Assembly: GCA_030740135.1 (NCBI GenBank)
Contig: JASLXW010000017.1
Location: forward strand, 1-18,769
From: Nitrospinota bacterium
GTDB taxonomy: Bacteria > UBA8248 > JACPRG01
Direction of reading: 5' to 3'
Length of the DNA stretch: 18,769 nt
Below are positions 1 through 8,183 of this stretch, in pieces. Within the stretch, counting starts at the first letter, position 1; every line of letters starts with the position of its first letter. A program made the translations under genes and the position numbers. A model generated the notes under the pieces. It was not told the origin of the DNA, ran no database searches, and saw only the letters and a list, made by a program, of their open reading frames with translations.

Positions 1-404
1 CCGTCGGCTCCATCAACACGCTGATCCTCCTCACGAGCAGCCTGACGATGGTGCTCTCTCACGCCGCGTCGGGGAAGGATGACGACCGCGCCGCGGCCCG
101 GTGGCTGTCGTGGACGGTCCTGCTGGGACTCGCCTTCCTGGTCATCAAGGGGTTCGAGTGGACGACCGAGATCGGCGCGGGGTTCACGCCGGCGGCGGGG
201 ATCTTCTGGTCCTTCTACTACATCATGACGGGCCTGCACGGGCTCCACGTCCTGGGGGGTGTGGTCGTCAACGCCCTCCTGCTGCGCTGGGTGCTCACGG
301 GCGGGGTGAAGTCCGTCGGGGGCCGGATCGAGTACGGGGGCCTCTATTGGCACTTCGTGGACCTGGTGTGGATCTTCCTGTTCCCGCTGCTCTACCTGAC
401 GTAG
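1..404 (+). CDS. coxC: Cytochrome c oxidase subunit III (5' end outside window)
   Basis: The reading frame is open from base 3 and ends at TAG 402-404, so the start lies upstream of the window. The visible 134 or so residues are the C-terminal helices of a COX3-family integral membrane subunit of a heme-copper oxidase. Diagnostic stretches are MTGLHGLHVLGG and GLYWHFVDLVWIFLFP, both conserved in subunit III. Subunit III stabilises the catalytic CoxA/CoxB core and contributes to proton uptake; it carries no metal centre. It is followed after 103 bp by a subunit IV gene, the same order as the 6504-7539 pair, so it probably closes a separate oxidase module lying to the left. The visible part has no lesion. 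The family call is secure; which oxidase it serves is inferred. Confidence 0.93.
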   Translation, partial: VGSINTLILLTSSLTMVLSHAASGKDDDRAAARWLSWTVLLGLAFLVIKGFEWTTEIGAGFTPAAGIFWSFYYIMTGLHGLHVLGGVVVNALLLRWVLTGGVKSVGGRIEYGGLYWHFVDLVWIFLFPLLYLT

Positions 405-507
405 TGACGCGGGGTCGGCAAAACGGGCGATTCGAAAGCGGACCCGGAGGGGGCGCTTCCGGATAGAGATTGATCGGAGAGGTTCCACCGGACGGAGGAG
501 GTCTTAA

Positions 508-783
508 ATGTCGGCTGAAAGGGCGCATCCCGGTTACGTGAAGGTGTGGATCTGGCTGATGGCGCTGGCGATCGTCTCGGTCGCGGTGAGCCTCCTGCCC
601 TTGCCGAAGCCCTTCATCAACGCCTTTGTCTTCATCGTCGCCGCCGTCAAGGCCGCCTTGGTGGCGCTTTATTTCATGCACTTGCGGTTCGAGCGCGTCC
701 TGATCTGGAGCCTCGCCCTCATCCCCCTCTGCTTTTTCATCATCCTGACCGCCGTCATCGTTTACGACGTTGTGCCGCATTAA
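508..783 (+). CDS. coxD: Cytochrome c oxidase subunit IV (prokaryotic COX4 family)
   Basis: A 91-residue protein with three predicted membrane helices, of the caa3-type subunit IV family, a small accessory subunit of bacterial heme-copper oxidases. The core AALVALYFMHLRFER is the family hallmark and reappears almost unchanged in the paralogue at 7156-7539 (FLVAMYFMHLRFETR). The start is supported by a strong Shine-Dalgarno GGAGGAGGT about six bases before ATG 508. It lies 103 bp after subunit III and is probably co-transcribed with it. Length is normal for the family and the frame is intact. It lacks the acidic tail of the second copy. Confidence 0.92.
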   Translation: MSAERAHPGYVKVWIWLMALAIVSVAVSLLPLPKPFINAFVFIVAAVKAALVALYFMHLRFERVLIWSLALIPLCFFIILTAVIVYDVVPH

Positions 784-795
784 AGCAAAATCCCA

Positions 796-810
796 GGGGG
801 GACATCCCCC
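796..810 (+). terminator. Short G/C hairpin after the first oxidase module
   Basis: GGGGG-ACAT-CCCCC lies 13 bases after the subunit IV stop codon. The stem is only 5-6 bp and no T run follows, so it could be a weak terminator or an mRNA 3'-end stabiliser. It is the only such structure between subunit IV and the inserted transposase fragment. Confidence 0.25.
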
Positions 811-841
811 GCCTTCGCGTGAGGCATCGCGACAACCTTCT

Positions 842-873
842 TCTGAATAGGTTCAGATAGATGTGAGACATCT
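842..873. repeat. Two adjacent perfect inverted repeats, possible insertion-sequence end
   Basis: TCTGAA-TAGG-TTCAGA (842-857) is followed immediately by AGATGT-GAG-ACATCT (859-873). Both are perfect 6-bp-arm inverted repeats. They sit 50-80 bp upstream of the start codon of the transposase-like fragment, where the left end and regulatory region of an insertion sequence would be expected. Assignment as an element end is inference; no matching right end was found in the window. Confidence 0.45.
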
Positions 874-923
874 CCTTGGGTAGGGAGTAGAGTGCCAGGG
901 GCCAAGAGAGAGGAGGTCCCTGG

Positions 924-1101
924 ATGCAAGTGTTTGGGTGGCCCCGTAGCCTCCTGCGCGCAGGAGGCTACGGGGCGGTGGAGTTGTCCCCCGAGGGCCG
1001 GGACCGGCTTCGGGCGCTGAGCCTTTGGCGGGAGAGCGGAGATGTCGGGTTGGTCATGAAGACCTTTGGGGTGAGCCGGGCCACGCTGTACCGCTGGCGC
1101 G
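924..1101 (+). pseudogene. Transposase-type helix-turn-helix N-terminal fragment
   Basis: From ATG 924 the frame gives about 59 residues. They include ELSPEGRDRLRALSLWRES followed by a helix-turn-helix ending GVSRATLYRWR, the pattern of the DNA-binding N-terminus of integrase-core transposases (IS481-like leading HTH). A complete protein would run to roughly 300 residues or more and carry a DDE catalytic core; none is present. Past base 1101 the frame stays open to TGA 1290-1292, but only as an out-of-frame reading of coxB. The start has a strong ribosome-binding site, so a short chimeric peptide could still be made. Residues 7-17 are encoded by a 36-bp palindrome. Exact transposase family uncertain. 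Confidence 0.6.
941..976. repeat. 36-bp perfect palindrome
   Basis: GCCCCGTAGCCTCCTGCG (941-958) is followed directly by its exact reverse complement (959-976), with no spacer. Flanking bases 940 and 977 (G and G) do not pair, so the palindrome is exactly 36 bp. It begins 17 bases into the transposase-like frame. In RNA it would form a very stable stem close to the start codon; in DNA it could extrude as a cruciform. Confidence 0.95.
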
Positions 1102-1602
1102 ACTTACACCCACGGGAGCAACACCCTCGAGGTGATCTGGACCATCGTCCCGGCCGTCATCCTCGTCATCCTGGCCTTCATGAGACAGGATGTGTGGGGA
1201 AAGATCAAAATGCGCATCCCCGCGGGGGACGTCCAGATTCAGGTGACCTCGAAGCAGTTCAACTGGGACATGGTCTATCCCGGGCCGGATAAGAAGTTCG
1301 GGACGAAGGACGACCTCAAGCTCGAGAACGAGCTGCACGTCCCGATCAACAAGGTCGTGCGCCTGACGCTGAAGTCGGAGGACGTGATTCACAGCTTCTT
1401 CGTCCCCAACCTGAGGCTCAAGCAGGACACCTTGCCGGGCAGGGAGATCCCGGCCTGGTTCGAGGCCATCAAGGCTGGAACGTACGAAATCCCGTGCGCC
1501 GAGCTGTGCGGGTTCGGCCATTCAGGCATGAAGGGAAAATTGATCGTTCACACCCCGGCGGATTACGCCGAGTGGGTCAAGAAGCAATGGCCGTCCTCCT
1601 AG
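1102..1602 (+). pseudogene. coxB: Cytochrome c oxidase subunit II, 5'-truncated
   Basis: CoxB binds the CuA centre and accepts electrons from cytochrome c at the outer face of the membrane. Recognisable sequence starts near 1102 (TYTHGSNTLEVIWTIVP), just before the second membrane helix. The signal region, first membrane helix and original ribosome-binding site are missing and replaced by the transposase fragment. The CuA domain is complete: DVIHSFFVPNLRLKQD and CAELCGFGHSGM supply the two Cys, two His and Met ligands. The only in-frame start is GTG 1132, giving 156 residues with one helix and a poor upstream site (GGGAG at 13 bases). Subunit II usually exceeds 200 residues with two helices. 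A shortened product is possible but probably could not assemble normally. Ends at TAG 1600-1602, 77 bp before coxA. Confidence 0.88.
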
Positions 1603-1679
1603 CCCGCCGGAGTCGGAAGGGCGCGAGGGCGATTCGATACGACCCATAGGGGTTCCTGATTGCAAAGGGGGGGAGATGA

Positions 1680-3389
<1,710 letters not shown>

Positions 3390-3411
3390 GAGCGGTTTTG
3401 AGAAGCGGAGA

Positions 3412-4413
3412 ATGATGGGAAGCCCCAACCGTCAAATCCGAGACCGTGAGGAAAGCCGATCCGGGTGGCTCCACGGGTTCGCCGTCCTGACGGCATGGTG
3501 CGCCTTCGGGCTGATCTTCATCGGCGGGCTCGTCACGAGCACCGGCTCGGGCCTTGCCGTCCCGGACTGGCCCCTCGCCTTCGGCCGGGTGTTCCCGAAG
3601 CTGGCCGGCGGGGCGCTCTTTGAGCACGGCCACCGTCTGGCCGCCGCTGCGGTGGGCCTGTTGACGGTCATCCTCACGGTCTGGATCTGCCTGAGCGACT
3701 CCCGAAAATGGGTCCGGGTTCTGGCCCTGTCGGGTCTGGGCGCGGTCGTTTTCCAGGGATTGCTCGGAGGCGCCACCGTCATCCTGGAGCTGCCCACGGC
3801 GGTTTCCGTTTCACACGCCCTGCTCGCCCAGGCCTTCTTTTGTGTGATGGTGACGCTCGCAATCGTCACAAACCCGGGTTGGAGAGCCCGATCTCTTGAA
3901 AAATCGGGCGAGGAAGCGGCGGGGGGGGAGGCCGGCCCGCAAAGGCTTTGCATCGCGACGGCAACCGTCATCTTCATCCAGTTGCTCCTCGGGGCGCTGA
4001 TGCGGCACACCCACGCGGGGCTCGCCATTCCGGATTTCCCGCTCGCCTTCGGGGGCCTTGTTCCGCCGCTGGGCGATCCGCGCGTTGTGATCCATTTTCT
4101 GCACCGCCTGGGCGCGGCGGCCGTGGCCGGGTTCGTGATTTGGACCGCGACGCGGGTCATCCGCCGGCGTCCGGAAGAATCGAAACTGCTTTGGCCCGCT
4201 TGTTCTCTGCTCGCCCTGTTGGCCTTCCAGATCATCCTGGGCGCTTTGACCATCTGGACGCGCAAGGCGGTGATCCCGACGACGGCGCACGTGGCCGTCG
4301 GCGCGGGGATCCTGGCCGTCACGCTGATCCTGACGCTGCGCCTCCGGGAGCGCCGGGAGACGGGAGACGCCCGGCGGGCGCACCGGTGGGTTGCGGAGAA
4401 CGTTCCGGTATGA
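3412..4413 (+). CDS. ctaA: Heme A synthase (COX15/CtaA family)
   Basis: Integral membrane heme O monooxygenase that oxidises the C8 methyl of heme O to the formyl group of heme A, the cofactor of the neighbouring CoxA. It has 333 residues and about eight predicted membrane helices built as two similar halves. Each half carries heme-binding His: EHGHR (His72 and His74) and VSHALL (His135) in the first, HFLHR and TTAHVA in the second. STGSGLAVPDWPLAFG and HTHAGLAIPDFPLAFGG are the paired family signatures. ATG 3412 is followed directly by a second ATG at 3415; GCGGAGA precedes both, so either may be used. The stop overlaps the ctaB start in ATGA, implying coupled translation. Intact and of normal length. 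Confidence 0.95.
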   Translation: MMGSPNRQIRDREESRSGWLHGFAVLTAWCAFGLIFIGGLVTSTGSGLAVPDWPLAFGRVFPKLAGGALFEHGHRLAAAAVGLLTVILTVWICLSDSRKWVRVLALSGLGAVVFQGLLGGATVILELPTAVSVSHALLAQAFFCVMVTLAIVTNPGWRARSLEKSGEEAAGGEAGPQRLCIATATVIFIQLLLGALMRHTHAGLAIPDFPLAFGGLVPPLGDPRVVIHFLHRLGAAAVAGFVIWTATRVIRRRPEESKLLWPACSLLALLAFQIILGALTIWTRKAVIPTTAHVAVGAGILAVTLILTLRLRERRETGDARRAHRWVAENVPV

Positions 4414-5315
4414 CAACGCGCGCGCAAACCCTGTCAATCGGTTTCACGGGCGTACGCCGGAGAACCGGGGATTTTCTGGCGATGACCAAGCCCCGCGTCG
4501 TCTTGATGGTCCTGACATCGATCCTCGTCGGTTTCTACCTGGGCGCGAGGGGGGTTGTGGATTACTGGGTTTTGCTTCAGACCCTGGTGGCGACGGCGCT
4601 GACCACCGGAGGGACGCTCGCGCTGAACCAATACCTGGAGCGGGAGGTCGACGCCCAAATGGCGAGGACCCGGCTCCGACCGTTGCCGGACGGCCGCCTG
4701 AAGCCGGCGGAGGCCCTGGGATTCGGTGTGATCCTCACCACCGTGGGCCTGCTCTACGCAACGTTTGCCGTGAACGTGCTGACGGGCCTTCTGACCGCCC
4801 TGATCGTCGGCGCCTACCTCTTTCTGTACACGCCGCTGAAGGTGAAAACCGAGTTTTGCAACCTTCCCGGCGCCGTCGCGGGCGCGCTCCCGCCGGTGGT
4901 GGGGTGGGCCGCGGCCACCGGAACGCTGGAAATGAAGGCATGGGTCCTGTTCGCCATCATGTTCGTCTGGCAGTTCCCTCACCTGTTGGCCATCGGCTGG
5001 CTGTACAAGGAGGAATACGCGCAGGCGGGCGTCCGGCACATTGTGGGCGAGGACGCGAACCCCAGGGGCATCGGCCGGCAGATCGTGATTAACTGCTTGG
5101 CCCTCCTGGTCCTGGGGCTGATGCCCACGCTGGTCGGTCTGGCTGGAGCGGTCTACTTCATCGCCGCCCTGGCCGTCGGAATCGCCTTCCTGGCGTGCGG
5201 GATCGGGGCCGCCTTCTCGTTGACGGAATCCAGCGCCCGAAGGCTCCTGGTGGCCTCGCTGGTGCATTTGCCGGTCCTGCTTCTGTTGATGGTGATCGAC
5301 AAGGTTCCGACCTAA
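4410..5315 (+). CDS. ctaB: Protoheme IX farnesyltransferase (heme O synthase)
   Basis: UbiA-family membrane prenyltransferase that attaches a farnesyl group to protoheme, giving heme O, the substrate of CtaA. It has 301 residues and multiple membrane helices. The prenyl-diphosphate/Mg site is NQYLEREVDAQMARTRLRP (from Asn73), where the first acidic residue is Glu77 rather than the common Asp. The second conserved loop is QFPHLLAIGWLYKEEYAQAG. ATG 4410 overlaps the ctaA stop by four bases (ATGA), which decides the start despite longer upstream open sequence. CtaA and CtaB form a complete heme A pathway from protoheme and show no lesions, unlike the oxidase subunits around them. Confidence 0.95.
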   Translation: MTTRAQTLSIGFTGVRRRTGDFLAMTKPRVVLMVLTSILVGFYLGARGVVDYWVLLQTLVATALTTGGTLALNQYLEREVDAQMARTRLRPLPDGRLKPAEALGFGVILTTVGLLYATFAVNVLTGLLTALIVGAYLFLYTPLKVKTEFCNLPGAVAGALPPVVGWAAATGTLEMKAWVLFAIMFVWQFPHLLAIGWLYKEEYAQAGVRHIVGEDANPRGIGRQIVINCLALLVLGLMPTLVGLAGAVYFIAALAVGIAFLACGIGAAFSLTESSARRLLVASLVHLPVLLLLMVIDKVPT

Positions 5316-5335
5316 CGGGGCGGGATGTTCGATCG

Positions 5336-5446
5336 ATGGGCGCCCTGAGCGTAAAAGAGCGAAACCGGCGTTTGGTCGGCATCCTGGTGCTGACAGCCGG
5401 GGGACTTTTCGTCCTGGCTGTGGTCGGCATCGTGACTTTGAACTGA
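5336..5446 (+). CDS. Small single-helix membrane peptide between ctaB and subunit III
   Basis: A 36-residue frame with a charged N-terminus (VKERNRR) followed by one hydrophobic helix ending GIVTLN. It starts at ATG 5336, 20 bp after ctaB, and ends 55 bp before the next subunit III gene. Small basic single-helix proteins at this position occur in other oxidase operons (CoxF-like in alphaproteobacteria), so an assembly or structural role is plausible. The ribosome-binding site is weak (GGGGCGGGATG, further upstream than usual), and a competing ATG at 5325 reads only seven codons. No sequence family is recognised with certainty. Confidence 0.5.
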   Translation: MGALSVKERNRRLVGILVLTAGGLFVLAVVGIVTLN

Positions 5447-5464
5447 GCTCGCTGAAGGTTCTCG

Positions 5465-5478
5465 GCCCCTTTCGGGGC
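5465..5478 (+). promoter_or_regulatory. Stable leader hairpin before subunit III
   Basis: GCCCC-TTTC-GGGGC forms a perfect 5-bp stem 10 bases upstream of the GGGGAG ribosome-binding site of the following gene. It could act as an mRNA-processing or stability element that adjusts the yield of subunit III relative to ctaB. No T run follows, so it is not a classical terminator. Confidence 0.25.
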
Positions 5479-5501
5479 GCCGAAGGCCGGGGAGCCGAAG
5501 G

Positions 5502-6185
5502 ATGGTTGGGACAATCCCGGCGGATGCGGCCGCTGAAGAAAAGCTCGGAGGTTCCATTCCGCCGGAGCCGCCCGGGGGGCCGCCGCGCGACGACGAGGGA
5601 CCGCAACGCGATCCGCAGGGCGAGCCGGGGAAACGACCCGTGGCCAACGCCTACATCGGCCTGGCCATGTTCCTGGGGTCGGAGGCGATGTTTTTCGCCG
5701 GGCTCATCGGGGCCTTTCTGGTTTTCCGGTACGGAAGCCGGGTTTGGCCCCCGCCGTTTCAGCCCCGCCTGCCGCTGGGGGTGACGTGGGCCAACACGGG
5801 GGTCCTGCTCCTCAGCGCCCTGACGATGTTCTTGGCCTGGATGGCCTGGAAGAAAAGAGATCGGAAGAGACTGATCAGATACCTGATCATCACGTCGGTG
5901 TTGGGGGGGGTGTTCCTGGCCGTTCAGGGCTCCGAGTGGGCCCGTCTCATCCACTTCGGTCTAACGATTTCAAGCGGAGTGTATGGCGCGACCTTTTACA
6001 CGCTGATCGGCTTTCACGGACTCCACGTCATCGGCGCGGTGGTCTGGCTTGTAAGCGTTTCCGTCATGCTCCGGCGGGCGCCTTTCCTGCCGCGCTTTCG
6101 GACAAGACTTGAATTGTGCGCCATCTACTGGTATTTCGTCGTTGGGCTTTGGCCGGTGTTGTTCGGTTTGGTGTACTTGAGCTGA
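5502..6185 (+). CDS. coxC: Cytochrome c oxidase subunit III (second copy)
   Basis: A 227-residue COX3-family membrane protein. After a 48-residue Pro/Gly/acidic N-terminal extension it has five predicted helices. Family motifs are GLAMFLGSEAMFFAGLIGAF, TLIGFHGLHVIGA and CAIYWYFVVGLWPVLF. It has the short five-helix layout typical of bacterial caa3 or bo-type subunit III. GGGGAG seven bases before ATG 5502 supports the start. It is a more distant relative of the two other subunit III genes, which share GLYWHFVDLVWI with each other; here the equivalent is AIYWYFVVGLWP. An 8-G run at 5903-5910 keeps the frame. Intact. Having two subunit III genes in one cluster is unusual; they may serve as N- and C-halves or belong to different oxidases. 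Confidence 0.92.
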   Translation: MVGTIPADAAAEEKLGGSIPPEPPGGPPRDDEGPQRDPQGEPGKRPVANAYIGLAMFLGSEAMFFAGLIGAFLVFRYGSRVWPPPFQPRLPLGVTWANTGVLLLSALTMFLAWMAWKKRDRKRLIRYLIITSVLGGVFLAVQGSEWARLIHFGLTISSGVYGATFYTLIGFHGLHVIGAVVWLVSVSVMLRRAPFLPRFRTRLELCAIYWYFVVGLWPVLFGLVYLS

Positions 6186-6213
6186 GCAAGCAGAATCCAA
6201 GGACGACGGGAGG

Positions 6214-6510
6214 ATGAAGTTGGATCGGGTTTCGAGATTTTGGAGAAGGGTGGGTTCCGGCGTTGCCTGGACGGCCGCCTTTGCCTGGGCGTTTTCGCCC
6301 GGCCCCGCCCGGGCCTGCGCGGTCTGCTTCGGAGACGGGGAATCCCTGGCGGGTTTCACCGTAAGCTGGCTTTTTCTCGTTTTGATGCCGTTTGCCGTGG
6401 TCGGCTCCATCGGGGGCTGGATCTTCCTGCTCCACCGGCGGAATGCATCACGGAATTCGCCTGAGCGTTCGGGACGCCCGGCCTTGACACAGAAGGAGAG
6501 CGGATGTTGA
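6214..6510 (+). CDS. Small 'ACAVCFGD' membrane protein of oxidase clusters
   Basis: A 98-residue protein with an N-terminal signal sequence (basic start, hydrophobic to about residue 34) ending in ARACAVCFGDGES. One further membrane helix follows (about residues 50-72), then a basic tail. Cleavage after ARA would leave a Cys-x2-Cys pair at the mature N-terminus on the outer face of the membrane, anchored by the helix. Similar small proteins with an ACAVCFG motif sit beside oxidase genes in Acidobacteria, Verrucomicrobia and related groups, as I recall; their function is not established. The Cys pair suggests copper or thiol chemistry for CuA assembly, but that is speculation. The stop overlaps the next start by seven bases (ATGTTGA), so the two are translationally coupled. 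Confidence 0.75.
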   Translation: MKLDRVSRFWRRVGSGVAWTAAFAWAFSPGPARACAVCFGDGESLAGFTVSWLFLVLMPFAVVGSIGGWIFLLHRRNASRNSPERSGRPALTQKESGC

Positions 6511-7124
6511 CGCAAGAAGCGGCTGTTCACGCCGGCGCGGGGACGCACGAATCTCCTCTGACGCCGGAAAGCTGGGGCAAGCTGGGGATGTGACTCTTCC
6601 TCGTGGGGGACGCCATGTCGTTCGGCGGTCTGCTGGCCGCCTACGGCGCCGCCCGGCTTGGAAGCGTCGATTGGCCGAATCCATCGGAGGTTTTGGGGAT
6701 CAACCTGACGGCGTTCATGACCTTCCTGCTGATTTGCAGCAGCGTGACGATGGTCAAGGCCCTTTCGGCCGTGAAACACGGAGATGGGAAGGGTTTTCAG
6801 AAGTTCATGTTCATGACCATCTCGGGGGGTGTCATCTTCCTCGCCCTCCAGGCGTATGAGTGGACCCACCTTGTCAATGAGGGCCTTCACTTCAACAGCA
6901 ATCCGTGGGGGGCCTCGCTCTTCGGAGCGACCTTCTTCGCGATTACGGGTTTCCACGGAATGCATGTGACCGGCGGGGTCATCTATCTGAGCTGCGTTCT
7001 GATCGAAGGGAAACGGGGACGGTTCGCCGGTGGAAAGTTCCAGCGGGTCGAAGTCGTGGGGCTTTATTGGCACTTCGTCGACCTGGTCTGGATCCTGGTG
7101 TTCACGTTCGTTTACCTGTTGTAA
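6504..7124 (+). pseudogene. coxC: Cytochrome c oxidase subunit III (third copy) interrupted by TGA
   Basis: A COX3-family gene of about 206 codons. ATG 6504 has an excellent ribosome-binding site (AAGGAG, five bases away) and overlaps the previous gene by seven bases, so it is clearly the original start. Codon 30 is TGA (6591-6593), within SWGKLGM*LFLVGDAM; relatives have Trp there (GMWxFLxGD). Downstream the frame is clean to TAA 7122-7124 and carries LQAYEWTHL, TGFHGMHVTGG and GLYWHFVDLVWI. It pairs with the subunit IV gene that follows and mirrors the 1-783 pair. Restart at GTG 6603 or ATG 6615 would lose part of the first helix. A single G-to-A change, natural or artefactual, explains the stop. 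Confidence 0.9.
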
Positions 7125-7155
7125 ACCCTCGGCTTGAAATGAAGAGAACGCCCTG

Positions 7156-7539
7156 ATGGCGGAAGGACACAAAGACACCAATTACATGGCCATCTTCTGG
7201 TGGCTTCTGGCGCTGACGATCCTCGAGGTTCTGGCGGCCATCTCTCCGATCGCCCAGGGCGCGAAGGCGACGCTTCTGGTGGTGATGGCCCTGGCCAAAG
7301 CCTTTCTGGTCGCCATGTATTTCATGCACCTGCGGTTCGAGACGCGAACCTTGGCCGCCATCGTCGTCACGCCGCTCGTTTTGTGCGTGTTCCTGTTGGT
7401 CATGCTGTTCCCCGACATGCTGACCCATCCCAGCCAAACGGCGAAAACCTGGGGCGTTGAGAAGGTGAAGAAGGCGGACGCCGACGACGCGGATGATGAG
7501 GATGACGATGAGGACGACGACGAGGATGAAGATGATTGA
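7156..7539 (+). CDS. coxD: Cytochrome c oxidase subunit IV with acidic C-terminal tail
   Basis: A 127-residue protein. Residues 1-90 or so are the three-helix prokaryotic COX4 domain, with FLVAMYFMHLRFETR as signature. About 20 linker residues follow, then a tail from roughly residue 108 to the end made almost only of Asp and Glu. The paralogue at 508-783 stops at the domain end. On usual topology the tail would be soluble; it could bind cations or dock a basic partner such as cytochrome c, depending on side of the membrane. That is inference. The ribosome-binding site is weak (GAAGAG about nine bases away), 31 bp after the interrupted subunit III. The frame is intact. Confidence 0.9.
   Translation: MAEGHKDTNYMAIFWWLLALTILEVLAAISPIAQGAKATLLVVMALAKAFLVAMYFMHLRFETRTLAAIVVTPLVLCVFLLVMLFPDMLTHPSQTAKTWGVEKVKKADADDADDEDDDEDDDEDEDD
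7480..7536 (+). repeat. GAC/GAT/GAG low-complexity tract coding the acidic tail
   Basis: A 57-bp run of GAC, GAT, GAG and GAA codons, with a few GCC/GCG near its start, at the 3' end of the subunit IV gene. Codons are mixed rather than one repeated unit, which suggests selection on the acidic protein sequence more than recent slippage, although slippage could change its length without a frameshift. Confidence 0.8.
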
Positions 7540-7657
7540 CCGGCGCGCGCGGGGCGTCCGGAAGGCCTCGTCTTCCTGAACCGGCGCCGCGCATCGCCGC
7601 CCATCCGCTTTCCTCTGGCCCGTGAACCGGGTTTCCCTTCGAAGAGAACGGCCGCTT

Positions 7658-8113
7658 GTGCTCTCGGTTGCTGACCTTCCCGCGGTCAACGCGACGCTCA
7701 ACACCATCAGCGCGGCGCTCCTGATCTGCGGTTACGGGTTCATCCGGCGGAAAAACGTAACGGCCCACAAGGCGTGCATGCTCTCGGCCTTCGGGATCTC
7801 GATCCTCTTTCTGGCCTCTTATCTGACCTACCATTACCACGTGGGCTCCGTCCGGTTCGGAGGGCTGGGCTGGGCGCGGCCTGTCTATTTCACCATTCTC
7901 CTCTCCCACACCGTCCTGGCGGCGGCCATCCCGCCTTTGGCGCTGGTCACGCTTTACCGGGCGTGGAAGGAACAGTTCGAAAAGCACAGACGCATCGCCC
8001 GGTGGACGCTCCCAATCTGGATCTACGTTTCGCTCACGGGGGTGGTGGTTTACTTGATGCTTTACCGGATTTACGGGCCGGCCCAACCGATCCAGCCGCT
8101 CGGAGGTGGATAG
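7658..8113 (+). CDS. DUF420 membrane protein (CtaM/YozB-like)
   Basis: An integral membrane protein of about 151 residues with four predicted helices. DLPAVNATLNTISAALL, AHKACMLSAFG and SYLTYHYHVGS are typical DUF420 sequences with conserved His residues. DUF420 proteins occur with heme-copper oxidase genes, and a Firmicute member (CtaM) is required for aa3 oxidase maturation. GTG 7658 gives the short N-terminus usual for the family and has GAAGAG upstream; an in-frame GTG at 7622 would add 12 residues but lacks a ribosome-binding site. It lies 118 bp after subunit IV, so it may be in the same transcript. Intact. A role in inserting heme or copper into CoxA/CoxB is likely by association. Confidence 0.85.
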   Translation: MLSVADLPAVNATLNTISAALLICGYGFIRRKNVTAHKACMLSAFGISILFLASYLTYHYHVGSVRFGGLGWARPVYFTILLSHTVLAAAIPPLALVTLYRAWKEQFEKHRRIARWTLPIWIYVSLTGVVVYLMLYRIYGPAQPIQPLGGG

Positions 8114-8183
8114 CGGGCGTTGACACCCACGCCCCGGGCGCCCGTGTTGCGATCTGTCCATGGATGAAAGCACAGGGGATCGG

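Larger units (their letters stand above)
842..1101 (+). mobile_element. Remnant of an insertion sequence (5' end only)
   Basis: This roughly 260-bp block separates subunit IV from the truncated coxB. It contains two small inverted repeats, an excellent Shine-Dalgarno (GAGGAGGT, ending 7 bases before ATG 924), a 36-bp perfect palindrome, and the first 59 or so codons of a helix-turn-helix protein of the type that starts IS481/IS630-like transposases. Similarity ends near base 1100, where coxB sequence begins in another frame. The catalytic DDE domain, right end and any target duplication are absent, so this is a fragment. The left limit is approximate. Confidence 0.55.
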
